Assembly: GCF_045062745.1 (NCBI RefSeq)
Contig: NZ_JBJGED010000012.1
Location: forward strand, 128,719 to 192,718
Direction: 5' to 3'
DNA: 64,000 nucleotides
Origin: Paenibacillus_AA sp045062745
GTDB lineage: Bacteria; Bacillota; Bacilli; Paenibacillales; NBRC-103111
In this document: positions 35,747 to 45,206 of the stretch, piece by piece
Layout of the letters: the number at the start of each line of letters is the position of its first letter
Numbering within the stretch: the first letter of the stretch is position 1
Made by a program: the position numbers and the translations under genes
Notes under the pieces: model-generated
Told to the model about the DNA's origin: nothing
Database searches by the model: none
What the model saw: the letters and a program-made list of their open reading frames with translations, nothing else

Positions 35747-37152
35747 AGAGCGGCGTGAATGCGGCGGAGCATATACATTTTATCGGCATCGGCGGATACG
35801 GCATGAGTGCGATCGCCAAGGTGATGCTAGAGATGGGTTATCAAGTGACGGGCTCGGATCTCGCTCGTCAGGAGCTGACTGACAAACTTGCGGCCAAAGG
35901 GGCCCAAGTCTACATCGGCCACCACGAAAGCCATGTGCGCGGGGCGGATGTAGTCGTATATTCCACCGCATTAGCGAAGGACAATGTGGAGATGCAAGCG
36001 GCGGAAGCGCTGAACATCCCGATTATCCACCGTTCCCAGATGCTGGCCCGGCTGATGGCCGACCGCAAGGGCATCGCCGTAGCCGGCGCTCACGGCAAGA
36101 CGACGACCTCGTCGATGATCTCGCTTATTATGGAGCAATGCGGACTCGATCCGACCTTCATCATCGGCGGCGAGATTATGAATGTAGGCAGCAACGCCAA
36201 GGCCGGGCGCGGCGAATACGTCGTAGCGGAGGCCGACGAGAGCGACGGCTCGTTCCTGCAGTATCATCCGCTGTACGCGGTCGTGACGAATATCGAAGCG
36301 GACCATCTGGAAAATTACGACGGCGACTTCGAGAAGCTGAAGACGGCTTATGCCCGGTTTCTCAGTCAAGTCAATCCCCGGGGCAAGGCGGTCGTCTGCA
36401 TCGACGACCCTCATCTGCGGGCGATGCTGCCGCAGCTGACCGTACCTACGATTACGTACGGCTTCGATGCGGCGAGCGGGGCGGACTGTTATGCCGAGCA
36501 TATCGTGCCGGGCGATCGCCGCGTCTCGTTCGAAGCGGTGTTTCGCGGCGCTCGGCTGGGGCGGGTAGAGCTGTCCGTACCCGGACGGCACAATGTGCAC
36601 AATGCGATGGCGGCGATCATCATCGGCTTGGAAGCGGGTCTGCCGTTCGCGCGCATCGCGGACGCCATCCGAGATTTCCGCGGGGCGAAGCGGCGGTTCC
36701 AGGTGCTGGGCGAGACGAACGACATGCTCGTGATCGACGATTACGCCCATCATCCGACCGAGATCGAGGCGACGATCAGCGCCGCCAAGGCGACGGGCAA
36801 GCGGATTATCGCCGTATTCCAGCCGCAGCGGTATACGCGGACGTTTTTCCTGTTCGATCAATTCAGCCGGGCGTTCCATGAGGCGGATGAAGTGATCATC
36901 ACGGACATCTATTCCCCGGCCGGGGAGAAAATGATCGAGGGCATCAGCTCCGCGAAGCTGGTGGACCTCATTCGCACGAACAGCAACCCGAACGTGCGGC
37001 ATTTCGCCACGAAGGACAGCGTGTTCGGCTATTTGATCGACCGCGTGCAGCCGGGCGATCTTGTCCTGACGATGGGTGCCGGCGATATTTGGAAAGTGGC
37101 GTCCGAGCTGGCGCGGGCACTGGAAGCAAGGTCGGGTTCGTCCGGCAAATAA
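35743..37152 (+). CDS. murC: UDP-N-acetylmuramate--L-alanine ligase
   Basis: Adds the first amino acid (L-Ala) to UDP-MurNAc in peptidoglycan precursor synthesis. It has 469 residues and a GTG start overlapping the folC stop. N-terminal HFIGIGGYGMSAIAKV is the UDP-sugar-binding loop, GAHGKTTTSSM is the P-loop, and DYAHHPTEI lies in the C-terminal domain. In B. subtilis comC and spoIIB follow folC at this point, so murC here is a lineage difference. Confidence 0.97.
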   Translation: MKSGVNAAEHIHFIGIGGYGMSAIAKVMLEMGYQVTGSDLARQELTDKLAAKGAQVYIGHHESHVRGADVVVYSTALAKDNVEMQAAEALNIPIIHRSQMLARLMADRKGIAVAGAHGKTTTSSMISLIMEQCGLDPTFIIGGEIMNVGSNAKAGRGEYVVAEADESDGSFLQYHPLYAVVTNIEADHLENYDGDFEKLKTAYARFLSQVNPRGKAVVCIDDPHLRAMLPQLTVPTITYGFDAASGADCYAEHIVPGDRRVSFEAVFRGARLGRVELSVPGRHNVHNAMAAIIIGLEAGLPFARIADAIRDFRGAKRRFQVLGETNDMLVIDDYAHHPTEIEATISAAKATGKRIIAVFQPQRYTRTFFLFDQFSRAFHEADEVIITDIYSPAGEKMIEGISSAKLVDLIRTNSNPNVRHFATKDSVFGYLIDRVQPGDLVLTMGAGDIWKVASELARALEARSGSSGK

Positions 37153-37180
37153 ACAGGATCGTCCTTATATGTTGGGTCTT

Positions 37181-37217
37181 CCCCGTCGCTCCATCAAGGA
37201 GAGCGGGGATTTTTTGC
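37181..37217 (+). terminator. Terminator of valS-folC-murC
   Basis: CCCCG...CGGGG with inner GCTC/GAGC pairing (37181-37208), then TTTTTT. Confidence 0.8.
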
Positions 37218-37367
37218 CTATCTATGAAATCATAAATCCCGGGGTCCCCGCAAAGTAATAGGAATAATCTTCGAAGGCTCACGTCACTTTGTGGGGTTTA
37301 TTATCATATTCTTTCTTTCTCTATCATAGGTTAAGAGTATGTAGCAGGGACAAGGGGAGAGCGAACG

Positions 37368-38858
37368 ATGAGTCAAAAAGCGAGAATTACATACCGGTTC
37401 GAGCAACCGGAACATAAACGGCCGACTTCTGCGAAAGGCGGACAAGAGGCCGGGCGGGATGCCCGCGTCATTCCTTTGCTGGCCGAGGAGTATCATGTCG
37501 TGGAAGAGCAAGTGCAGGTGCAAGCGCAGGACGATCCTCCAGTACCGGACCGCCGGGAGGCGGATGAACCGCGATGGGAGCGGACGGCGTTCTCCAGCGG
37601 GATGTTCGACAGGCGGACGCCGCTCAATCAGTTCACGACGGACTTCGGCTCGTGGAGCAGTCCGTTCGACGAGGAGACGGAGCGGGTAGAGCGGGCGATC
37701 CGCGAGACGGGGCAGGCGACGATCCAGGAGGAGGCCGAAGAGCCTCCGCAGGATACGCGGGTGACCGCACGGCCTTCGGGGACTCCGGTCGTGCAGGAGG
37801 AGGCCGGATACGATCCCGGCCCCGAAATCTGGCCGGAGGAGCCGGTCTCCCGGTACGCCGAATCGGACCGCATGACTGTGCGCAGCGGCGGCACGCGCTT
37901 CGAGCGCCATACGCGCCCCCCCTGGCTGCGAATCGTCGCCTCCGTCACAGGTGCGGTTACGACTGGGGTGCTGATCGGCTTCTTCGTGCTCCACTTGTTC
38001 TCCGGTGAAGACGGGAAGTCCGGCAATCCTTCGGCTACGACTCCGGTGACGTCCGGGAATCAGACGGGGGCCGGTACGAACGGCAGCGTGCTCGGGGGGG
38101 CGGACGCCCAGACCGGCAAGCCTGCCGCCGGCGCGAGTCCCGCTGCCTCGGCTTCCGGCTCGACCTCGGGCGCGGCAACGGCGGCTCCGGTATCGGGCTC
38201 GTCGGGCTCGTCGGGGGCGGCCACCGTCTCGGTCCGTATCCCGGCGCGGACGGTGACCTTGCTGCAGGTTGGCGCCTTCGCAAACCAGCAAGGCGCGGAT
38301 CAGGCGGCTGCCGATCTGCGCAAGCTCGGGCTGGCCGCCGCTACGCAAGCGGCCGACAAGGTGTACGTCTACGCCGGCCTGACGACCGGGCGTGATGAGG
38401 CGCTTGCGCTCAGCAACAAGCTGAAGGCCCAGAAGACGGACGTGTACTTGAAGACGCTCTCGACGCCGACCGTGTCGAGCATCAAGTGGAGCGGCAAACA
38501 GGCGACCGTGGCCGATACGTACTTCGCCCAGGCGGCCAAACTGACGACCGCGCTGATCAACGTCACCGCACTGCATCTGAAGGAATCAATGCCGGGTCCG
38601 CTCGAGGACAATACGCTGCAGACGATCCGGACCGCCCACCAGGCGTGGAGCGGTACCGCTGCCGGCATGGGCGAAGGGCTCGCCGAAGGGCAGCGGGCGG
38701 TGCTGCAGAAGATGAACAACGCGCTGAATACCGCGGTGCTGTCGCTCGACGAATACAAGAAAAATCCGTCCGCCTCGTTCCTCTGGCAAGCGCAGAGCGG
38801 TGCGCTGCAGTATGTGCTGCTCGAGAGCGAGCTGCTCGCCGCGATCGCCGCGGGATAA
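37368..38858 (+). CDS. SPOR-domain membrane protein, SpoIIB-like
   Basis: A 496-residue protein. It has a charged cytoplasmic N-terminal region (1 to about 185), one membrane helix (about 187-211, IVASVTGAVTTGVLIGFFVLHLF), a Ser/Gly/Ala-rich linker, then a SPOR peptidoglycan-binding domain (about 295-365, TLLQVGAFANQQGADQAAADL). A helical C-terminal part follows. Position between folC/murC and maf is where B. subtilis has spoIIB, a SPOR protein at the sporulation septum, so a role in engulfment is likely. Sequence alone supports only the SPOR architecture. Confidence 0.85.
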   Translation: MSQKARITYRFEQPEHKRPTSAKGGQEAGRDARVIPLLAEEYHVVEEQVQVQAQDDPPVPDRREADEPRWERTAFSSGMFDRRTPLNQFTTDFGSWSSPFDEETERVERAIRETGQATIQEEAEEPPQDTRVTARPSGTPVVQEEAGYDPGPEIWPEEPVSRYAESDRMTVRSGGTRFERHTRPPWLRIVASVTGAVTTGVLIGFFVLHLFSGEDGKSGNPSATTPVTSGNQTGAGTNGSVLGGADAQTGKPAAGASPAASASGSTSGAATAAPVSGSSGSSGAATVSVRIPARTVTLLQVGAFANQQGADQAAADLRKLGLAAATQAADKVYVYAGLTTGRDEALALSNKLKAQKTDVYLKTLSTPTVSSIKWSGKQATVADTYFAQAAKLTTALINVTALHLKESMPGPLEDNTLQTIRTAHQAWSGTAAGMGEGLAEGQRAVLQKMNNALNTAVLSLDEYKKNPSASFLWQAQSGALQYVLLESELLAAIAAG

Positions 38859-38881
38859 TCAGGCCGGATTATTAGAAAAGA

Positions 38882-38915
38882 AACACCCCTGACCATGGAC
38901 ATCGTCAGGGGTGTT
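38882..38915 (-). terminator. Terminator of the SLH amidase gene
   Basis: A perfect 12-bp stem (38882-38893 with 38904-38915) just past the minus-strand stop, followed on that strand by TTTCTTTTCT. Confidence 0.9.
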
Positions 38916-38920
38916 GCACG

Positions 38921-40408
38921 TTACGGCTTCGGCGTGGCCGAAGGTGCCGGGCTCGAGCCCGGTGTCGTCGACGGTGACGGAGTTTGCGTTGGCAGCGGAG
39001 TTGCACTCGGCGTCACGCTCGGCGAGGGCGTCGCGGAGGGACTGACGCTCGGCTTCGGCGTTGGGGTCGCGCTCGGCTTCGGGATGTCGGCGGGCTTCAC
39101 CCGGTCGAGCAGCGTCGCCATCTCCGCGCGCGTCATGCTCTTGTCCGGGGCGAACTTGCCGTCGGCGACCCCGTTCACGAGCCCGCGCTGCGACAGCTGC
39201 ACGATCGCAGACGCGGCCCAGCTGTCGCCGGGCACATCCGTATAGCCGGTGCTCGTGACCGGCTTGTCCGGCTTCACGAGCAGCATGACCCGCTGCAGCA
39301 GCAAGGCGGCTTCCGCCCGCGTCACCGGCTGGTCGGGACGGATCGTCCGATCCGGGTACCCGTCGACATAGCCGAGGGCGTACGCTTTGTTGAACACGTC
39401 CACGGCCCAATGTGTCGCCGGAAGGTCTTTGAAGGAAGGCGTGCCGTTCGATTTGGTGTATCCGACGAGCCGCGCGCCGAAGTCGAACTGCCGGTTCAGC
39501 ATCGTGAGCAGCTCCGCTCGCGTAATCGAGCGGTCGGGATTGAAATATTTGGCGCTCTCGACTATGCCTTTGTCTTTCAGACGGATGACGGCGTCTTTGG
39601 CCCAATGTCTCACCAGATCCGCGAACTCCGCCGTTTCCGGGGTCGGCGCCAGTATCGCTTGAATGCCGTCCGCGATGCCGGAGGCGAACTTTTGCCGCAT
39701 GGTGTTGTCCGCCAGCACGTATGAATCGCTCCAGTTGCTCAGGAAAGCGGTTTCGACCAAGATGCTCGGAATTTGTCCCATCCGGACGACATAGACGGCG
39801 CTCGGGACGAGCCCTTTGTTCGGCAGCTTGGCGACCGCCAGGACGCTGCTCAGCACCGACTGGGCGAGCGCCTTGCTCTTTGGGGTCAAGGCCGTCATGG
39901 CGTCGCTGGCGGGATAGTCGGATTGAGGGTAATCTTGATCGTAATACAGCACTTGGGTGCCGCTGATGGCGCTGGACGGGTTGGAATTCGCGTGGATCGA
40001 TACGAACAAGTCGGAATTGGACGCATTCGTGATGGCGACTCGGTCCGCCAAACTTATGTATCGGTCATCCTGTCGGGTCATAGCGACCTCATAGCCGCGA
40101 AGGATAAGCTCGCTTTGAAGCTTCTGGGCAATGTCGAGGTTGACTTCCTTTTCCTTCAGGCCGGTAACGCCGATGGCGCCGGGATCGCTGCCTCCGTGGC
40201 CGGCATCTACCATGATTTTGGCCGCTTCGGCGGAGAGGGGGGTTCCGAGCAGGAGCATCCCGGCCATCACCGCGCTGGTGAGGGTAATCCCGATGGACTG
40301 GGGATGGAAGCGAAAAGGGTTCTTGCGGGCGATCGGGCCGCTTGTCGGGACGACGGTACGGCGGCGGATATCGCGGTTCGTCTCGCTGTCGTTCTTGTTG
40401 CCAATCAT
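38921..40408 (-). CDS. Secreted N-acetylmuramoyl-L-alanine amidase with three SLH domains
   Basis: A 495-residue wall hydrolase. It has a basic N-terminus and signal peptide (SAVMAGMLLLGTPLSAEA, cleavage likely before AKIMVD). An Amidase_3 domain (about 62-235) follows with the zinc/catalytic motifs VDAGHGGSDPGA, KEVNLDIAQ, SIHANSNP and VETAFLS. Three tandem SLH domains (about 250-425) each carry a TRAE motif. The tail of about 70 residues is Pro/Ser/Thr-rich (TPTPKPSVSPS). SLH domains bind pyruvylated secondary wall polymer. The order (hydrolase, SLH, P/S tail) is unusual in ending with the tail. It is inserted between the SPOR gene and maf, on the opposite strand. Confidence 0.94.
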   Translation of the reverse strand: MIGNKNDSETNRDIRRRTVVPTSGPIARKNPFRFHPQSIGITLTSAVMAGMLLLGTPLSAEAAKIMVDAGHGGSDPGAIGVTGLKEKEVNLDIAQKLQSELILRGYEVAMTRQDDRYISLADRVAITNASNSDLFVSIHANSNPSSAISGTQVLYYDQDYPQSDYPASDAMTALTPKSKALAQSVLSSVLAVAKLPNKGLVPSAVYVVRMGQIPSILVETAFLSNWSDSYVLADNTMRQKFASGIADGIQAILAPTPETAEFADLVRHWAKDAVIRLKDKGIVESAKYFNPDRSITRAELLTMLNRQFDFGARLVGYTKSNGTPSFKDLPATHWAVDVFNKAYALGYVDGYPDRTIRPDQPVTRAEAALLLQRVMLLVKPDKPVTSTGYTDVPGDSWAASAIVQLSQRGLVNGVADGKFAPDKSMTRAEMATLLDRVKPADIPKPSATPTPKPSVSPSATPSPSVTPSATPLPTQTPSPSTTPGSSPAPSATPKP

Positions 40409-40555
40409 TGAGTAAAGGCTCCTCCTAGTAGTAGCTACATCTTATGCTAGATTCCTTCGTATATTTATTGTACAAGGGAAATGATAGATGCGTAACAGGA
40501 AAATGTGCCTAATTTGTGTGTTTTCGACACGATTTTCCCTATCGTTCGACATGGA
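40409..40555. other. Divergent intergenic region
   Basis: This region carries the ribosome site of the SLH amidase (AGGAGGAG read on the minus strand). It has no ORF and no clear minus-strand promoter. A TTGTAC with poorly spaced TAGCAT is the best candidate. Confidence 0.3.
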
Positions 40556-40584
40556 TTGTCTACCAAGGTCGTTCCGTTTATAAT
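40556..40584 (+). promoter_or_regulatory. Sigma-A promoter of the DUF4321-maf unit
   Basis: TTGTCT (40556-40561) and TATAAT (40579-40584) with a 17-base spacer. Confidence 0.75.
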
Positions 40585-40635
40585 GAAAAGCATGAAAATA
40601 TTGGACATTGGTATACTAGGGAGAGGTTGAGATCG

Positions 40636-40878
40636 TTGAAGAAAAACAGTTTCACGCTGTTTCTATTTGTGCTGCTGGGCTTGCTGACCGGGGCGATCTT
40701 CACCCAACTGCTGAGCGGGATCGACTGGTTAAGCTTCCTGACCCGGTCCGCCCAAATCTCCTGGGAGCCGAGCGCAGACTTCAATGTAGTGAAATACGAT
40801 CTGGCGCTGCATATTAAGCTCAATCTGATCAGCATTGTGTGCGTCGGGCTAGCCATCTGGATTTACCGTAAAATGTGA
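40636..40878 (+). CDS. Small membrane protein, DUF4321-like
   Basis: An 80-residue protein with two hydrophobic helices (about 6-26 and 58-76) flanking a polar, Trp-containing loop. The frame is open from 40516, but the promoter at 40556-40584 rules that out. TTG 40636 with GGGAGAGG about 10 bases upstream fits. Small proteins of this plan next to maf occur in many Firmicutes (DUF4321, from memory). Function unknown. Confidence 0.75.
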   Translation: MKKNSFTLFLFVLLGLLTGAIFTQLLSGIDWLSFLTRSAQISWEPSADFNVVKYDLALHIKLNLISIVCVGLAIWIYRKM

Positions 40879-40913
40879 AGCAACGAAAATTATTAGGTTT
40901 GGAGCGCAAAACG

Positions 40914-41501
40914 ATGCCAACGACTGCCATTCCCCTCATTTTAGCTTCCTCCTCCCCCAGAAGACGCGAGCTGCTGGACCGGCTCGGCCTGGCGTTCGTC
41001 GTCCAACCGAGCTCGGAGGAGGAGTCGGTGCCGGCCGGTACGCCTCCCCGGGCTATGGTCGAGATGCTCGCCGAACGCAAGGCTAGGTCGATCAGCCGCG
41101 AGCACGATCAAGGCCTCGTCATCGGTTCGGACACGATCGTCGTGCTGAATGGAGAAGTGCTGGGCAAGCCCAAGGACGCCCAGGACGCGTTCCGCATGCT
41201 GTCCGGCCTCCAAGGCCGCACGCATACGGTCTATACCGGCGTCGCGGTTATCGACGCGGGCGGCGGCCGCTCATCGGTGCGCAGCTCTTCTACGGAGGTA
41301 AGAATCAAGCCTCTCTCCGCCGATCGGATCGAGCGGTACATCGCTACGGGCGAGCCGAACGACAAGGCGGGCGCCTATGGCATTCAAGGCTTGGGAGCGA
41401 CACTCGTTCAGGAAATACATGGCGATTATTTTACCGTTGTAGGCTTGCCAGTCGGTCTCCTAAGTGATATGCTGGCGGAGTTTGGAGTCCATGTGATGTA
41501 G
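40914..41501 (+). CDS. maf: Maf nucleotide pyrophosphatase (dTTP/UTP type likely)
   Basis: A 195-residue housecleaning nucleoside triphosphate pyrophosphatase. In Bacillus, overexpressed Maf affects septation. The N-terminal signature is LILASSSPRRRELLDRLG. Conserved motifs EMLAERKA, VIGSDTIVVL and DKAGAYGIQGLG are present. The frame is open from GTG 40875, but GGAG 9 bases before ATG 40914 and the alignment favour the latter. The maf-radC-mreB context is the Bacillus order. Confidence 0.95.
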   Translation: MPTTAIPLILASSSPRRRELLDRLGLAFVVQPSSEEESVPAGTPPRAMVEMLAERKARSISREHDQGLVIGSDTIVVLNGEVLGKPKDAQDAFRMLSGLQGRTHTVYTGVAVIDAGGGRSSVRSSSTEVRIKPLSADRIERYIATGEPNDKAGAYGIQGLGATLVQEIHGDYFTVVGLPVGLLSDMLAEFGVHVM

Positions 41502-41526
41502 ATGAATATGCAGGGGAGAGAGAAGC

Positions 41527-42264
41527 ATGAGCAACCAACCGTTTCTGGTAATCGGCCACCGCGGCGCGATGGGAGAAGCGCCCGAGAACACGATCGGCGC
41601 CTTCAAGCTGGCGCTTGATCAGGGGGCGAACGCTTTCGAATTGGACGTACATATGTCTGCCGACGGCGCCATCATCGTCTGTCACGACGAGACGGTGAAC
41701 CGTACGACCGACGGCAAGGGTGCGATCCGGGGGATGACCGTATCCGAGCTCAAGAAGCTGGACGCCGGCAGCTGGTTCGACCCGTCCTTCAAGGGCGAGC
41801 GTCTGCCGCTGCTGGAGGAAGTGTTCGACCTGGTGCCTGCCGACTTCGTCATTAATATCGAGATCAAGGATCACGCGGAGCACCAGCTGGAGCAGCGCCT
41901 CGTCGACTTGCTGAACCGGGCGGGCCGAATGGAGTCGGCCGTCATCTCCTCATTTAATCACAAAAGCCTCTATAAGCTGAAGCAGCTGGAGCCTGAGATC
42001 AAGGTGGGGCTGCTGTACGCGGCGAATCCGGTCAGCCACGTGCTGTTCGCCCGGGCGTCCAACATGCCGGTCTATTCCCTGCATCCGCACTTCACCCACA
42101 TCGATGCGCGCGACGTGCGGCAGGCGACCGAGCACGGGTATCAAGTGTACCCGTGGACCGTGAACTCCGAGGCCGATATGAACGCGATGCTGGACGCCGG
42201 CGTACCCGGCATCATCACGAATTTCCCGGCCCGGCTGAACAAGCTGATTGCCCAGCGCGGCTAA
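41527..42264 (+). CDS. Glycerophosphodiester phosphodiesterase family protein
   Basis: A 245-residue cytosolic GDPD enzyme that hydrolyses glycerophosphodiesters to glycerol-3-phosphate. The catalytic motif VIGHRGAMGEAPENTIGAF is at residues 8-26, with metal-binding ELDVHMSADG and INIEIKDH. No signal peptide is seen, so it is the UgpQ-like intracellular type. It is placed between maf and radC, where B. subtilis has no such gene. GGAGAGAGAA precedes the ATG. Confidence 0.94.
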   Translation: MSNQPFLVIGHRGAMGEAPENTIGAFKLALDQGANAFELDVHMSADGAIIVCHDETVNRTTDGKGAIRGMTVSELKKLDAGSWFDPSFKGERLPLLEEVFDLVPADFVINIEIKDHAEHQLEQRLVDLLNRAGRMESAVISSFNHKSLYKLKQLEPEIKVGLLYAANPVSHVLFARASNMPVYSLHPHFTHIDARDVRQATEHGYQVYPWTVNSEADMNAMLDAGVPGIITNFPARLNKLIAQRG

Positions 42265-42291
42265 CGGCACTAATTCCCAAGAACCTGCACC

Positions 42292-42318
42292 GAGCAGCTT
42301 TCGGTCAGGTTTTTTTGT
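42292..42318 (+). terminator. Terminator of maf-GDPD unit
   Basis: AACCTG plus ACCGA pairs with TCGGT plus CAGGTT (42292-42311), followed by TTTTTT. Confidence 0.85.
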
Positions 42319-42463
42319 TTGAGGGGCGAATTTCGGGTGAATCGTAATTTCCACTGCCATGAGTAAGTCAAAGGCGAATATATTTTCGATCCTCCGGCCC
42401 CATTTTAGGGGGTCGCGGTTTCAAATTCCGTTATATTTTCCTCCGCACATCGCTCCAAGATAA

Positions 42464-42472
42464 TGCTATAAT
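42464..42472 (+). promoter_or_regulatory. Extended -10 promoter upstream of radC
   Basis: TGC directly before TATAAT (42467-42472), 46 bases before radC. The 145 bases between the preceding terminator and this box show no ORF. Confidence 0.6.
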
Positions 42473-42517
42473 GGGGAAACGATCCCTGCTAGGATCGCCA
42501 ATGAAAGAGGGGAATGT

Positions 42518-43207
42518 ATGGAATCGCCTACTGTCACGTTGCGCGATCTCCCCCATGAGGACCGACCCCGAGAACGCATGCTTCAGTATGGGGCTCACGC
42601 ACTTAGCAACGCAGAGCTGCTAGCCATTCTAATCCGCACCGGGACGCGCTCCGAGTCCGCGGTCCATCTGGCCCAGCGGCTGCTCACGCAGACGAACGGG
42701 CTGCGCCAGCTGGTGGAGATGAGCACCGAGCAGCTGACCGCGGTTCGCGGCATCGGCGCAGCCAAGGCGCTGCAGATCCAGGCCGGCATCGAGCTGGGCA
42801 AACGGCTCGCCCGGACAAGCCAGGCCGAGACGGTCACGATCCGTTCTCCCCGGGACGTCACCGACCTGCTGGGAGAAGATTTGCGGTATTTGCAAAAGGA
42901 ACATTTTGTCTGCTTGTTCCTCAACACGAAGAATCAGGTGATCGGCCGGGAGACGCTCTCCATCGGCAGCCTGAACGCCTCCATCGTGCACCCCCGCGAA
43001 GTGTTTCTGGCTGCGGTCAAACGAAGCAGCGCCTCGATCGTATGCGCGCACAATCATCCGAGCGGAGATCCGACTCCGAGTCCCGAAGATATCCAGATTA
43101 CCCGTCGCCTGGCTGAAGCCGGCGAGCTGCTTGGCATTGAGCTGTTGGATCACATTATTATCGGAGACCGGACATGCGTCAGTTTGAAGGAGCAAGGCTA
43201 TCTGTAA
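42518..43207 (+). CDS. radC: RadC/JAB-domain protein
   Basis: A 229-residue protein. It has an N-terminal helix-hairpin-helix region (AVRGIGAAKALQIQAGIELG) and a C-terminal JAB/MPN metalloprotease-like domain with the zinc motif AHNHPSGDPTPSPED. It was historically linked to DNA repair, but its true function is unsettled. Position before mreB matches Bacillus ysxA. Confidence 0.95.
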   Translation: MESPTVTLRDLPHEDRPRERMLQYGAHALSNAELLAILIRTGTRSESAVHLAQRLLTQTNGLRQLVEMSTEQLTAVRGIGAAKALQIQAGIELGKRLARTSQAETVTIRSPRDVTDLLGEDLRYLQKEHFVCLFLNTKNQVIGRETLSIGSLNASIVHPREVFLAAVKRSSASIVCAHNHPSGDPTPSPEDIQITRRLAEAGELLGIELLDHIIIGDRTCVSLKEQGYL

Positions 43208-43261
43208 TATAATATAGGACGGACTGCAATTTACAGGCAGCATTAGGAAGGAGATTACAAC

Positions 43262-44293
43262 ATGTTTGGCAGCTTTACTAAAGATTTAGGCATCGACTTG
43301 GGAACCGCAAATACGCTTGTGTATGTCAAAGGCAAAGGCATTGTGGTCAGGGAGCCTTCCGTGGTGGCCCTGCGTACCGATACAAAGACGATTGAGGCGG
43401 TCGGCGAAGCGGCGAAGAAGATGATCGGCCGGACTCCGGGCAACATCCGGGCGGTGCGTCCGATGAAGGACGGGGTTATCGCCGATTTCGACACGACGGC
43501 AACGATGATCAATTACTTCCTGAAGCAGGCGCAAAAGCAGCGCATGCTGTTCCGCAGCCGTCCGAACGTGATGGTGTGCGTGCCGTCCGGCATTACCGCG
43601 GTAGAGAAACGCGCGGTGGAGGACGCGACCAAGCAGGCGGGCGCGAAGGAAGCGTATACGATCGAGGAGCCGTTCGCGGCGGCGATCGGCGCCGACCTGC
43701 CCGTGTGGGAGCCGACCGGGAGCATGGTAGTCGACATCGGCGGCGGGACGACGGAAGTCGCCGTCATCTCGCTCGGCGGCATCGTCACTTGCCGCTCCAT
43801 TCGGATCGCGGGAGACGAGATGGATGAGGCGATCACGCAATACATCAAGCGGATGTACAACCTGATGATCGGGGAGCGCACCTCCGAGCAGATGAAGATG
43901 GAGATCGGCTCCGCGCTGCCGATGGATAAGCCGGAGACGATGGAGATTCGCGGCCGCGATCTGGTCAGCGGGCTGCCCAAGACGATGAGCGTCACGTCCG
44001 ACGAGATCACGGACGCGCTCACGGACACGATCAACAACATCATCGACGCCGTCAAGGTGACGCTCGAGAAGTGCCCGCCGGAGCTGTCGGCGGATATTAT
44101 GGACCGCGGCATCGTACTTACAGGCGGCGGCGCCCTGCTGCGCAATCTGGACAAGCTTTTGTCCCGCGAGACCGGGATGCCGGTGCTGGTCGCCGAGAAT
44201 CCGCTCGACTGCGTAGCGATCGGGACGGGCCGCGCGCTCGAGAATATCCACTTGTTCAAATCGAGACCGGGAGCGTCGAGCAAACGAAAGTAA
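43262..44293 (+). CDS. mreB: Rod-shape-determining protein MreB
   Basis: Actin-like filament protein on the inner membrane face that orients lateral wall synthesis. It has 343 residues. Phosphate loops are DLGTANTLVY (near 10) and VVDIGGGTTEVAVISLGG (near 157), with adenosine loop VLTGGGALLRN. AAGGAGATTACA precedes the ATG. It heads mreB-mreC-mreD-minC-minD. Confidence 0.98.
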   Translation: MFGSFTKDLGIDLGTANTLVYVKGKGIVVREPSVVALRTDTKTIEAVGEAAKKMIGRTPGNIRAVRPMKDGVIADFDTTATMINYFLKQAQKQRMLFRSRPNVMVCVPSGITAVEKRAVEDATKQAGAKEAYTIEEPFAAAIGADLPVWEPTGSMVVDIGGGTTEVAVISLGGIVTCRSIRIAGDEMDEAITQYIKRMYNLMIGERTSEQMKMEIGSALPMDKPETMEIRGRDLVSGLPKTMSVTSDEITDALTDTINNIIDAVKVTLEKCPPELSADIMDRGIVLTGGGALLRNLDKLLSRETGMPVLVAENPLDCVAIGTGRALENIHLFKSRPGASSKRK

Positions 44294-44337
44294 TTCGCAC
44301 GGCGGGTGGGCAGACAACTCAATAGAAGGTGTTCGCA

Positions 44338-45201
44338 TTGTTTAAATGGTTCGGCAACAAAAGGCTTATCATTCTTATGTTCGGGTTTATCCTCTTCATC
44401 GCGCTGATGGGCCTCACACTCGGGAATCGGGAGAAGATGACCTGGCCCGAGAAGTTTCTCAAGGACTCGGTGTCTTGGATCCAAGGCATGGTGTACAAGC
44501 CCGCTCGCGTCATAGCGGGCTTCTTTGAAGATATGCACCGCCTTACCGTTCTGTACGAGGAGAACCGGGCGCTGAAGGTAACCCTGACCCGATATGCGAA
44601 GGACACGGCGCGGCTGAACGATCTGGAATCGCAGAACAAGCGGCTGAAGGACGAACTCGGGTTCACGGAGCGCCAGCAGCAGTCCAACCAGTACAAGTAC
44701 CGGATCGCCGAAGTGTACGCTTCAAGTCCCGATCCCTACAACAATACGGTGACGATTAATCTCGGCGAGAAGGACGGCATCAAGGAGAATATGGCCGTGA
44801 TCTCGATCGAAGGGCTGATCGGCCGCATTAACCGGGTCTCTCCCTTTTATTCCAACGTCCAGCTGCTGACCGATATTGACGACCGCGCGAACAATTCCAA
44901 GGCGATCGCCGCCACGGTGAAGAACAAGGACAACGAATCGTTCGGCATAATTGAGAGCTACGACCGCGAGAAGGGCTTGCTCGTGATGAACAAAATTCCG
45001 AAGACCGACCAGATGGTCGTAGGAGATGTCGTCATCACTTCCGGACTCGGCCAGCTGTTCCCCCGAGGCATTGAGATCGGCACGATCGTGGAAAAGACGG
45101 AAGGGGAATTCGGCATTACCCATACGGCTTATGTGAAGCCGTTCGCCTCGTTCAACCACCTTCGCGAAGTGTTCGTCGTCGAAGTGCCGGAGCTGAGGTG
45201 A
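44338..45201 (+). CDS. mreC: Rod-shape-determining protein MreC
   Basis: Bitopic scaffold of the elongasome. It has one N-terminal membrane helix (about 9-27), a coiled coil (about 65-105, NDLESQNKRLKDELGF) and beta domains outside. TTG 44338 with AGAAGGTG 6 bases upstream is preferred over GTG 44329, giving 287 residues. It overlaps the start region of mreD. Confidence 0.95.
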   Translation: MFKWFGNKRLIILMFGFILFIALMGLTLGNREKMTWPEKFLKDSVSWIQGMVYKPARVIAGFFEDMHRLTVLYEENRALKVTLTRYAKDTARLNDLESQNKRLKDELGFTERQQQSNQYKYRIAEVYASSPDPYNNTVTINLGEKDGIKENMAVISIEGLIGRINRVSPFYSNVQLLTDIDDRANNSKAIAATVKNKDNESFGIIESYDREKGLLVMNKIPKTDQMVVGDVVITSGLGQLFPRGIEIGTIVEKTEGEFGITHTAYVKPFASFNHLREVFVVEVPELR

Positions 45202-45206
45202 CGCAC

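Noticed and set aside
37297..37367. Sporulation promoter before the SPOR gene
   Set aside because: Fragments such as CATATT and TATCATAG are present, but no pair has acceptable spacing.
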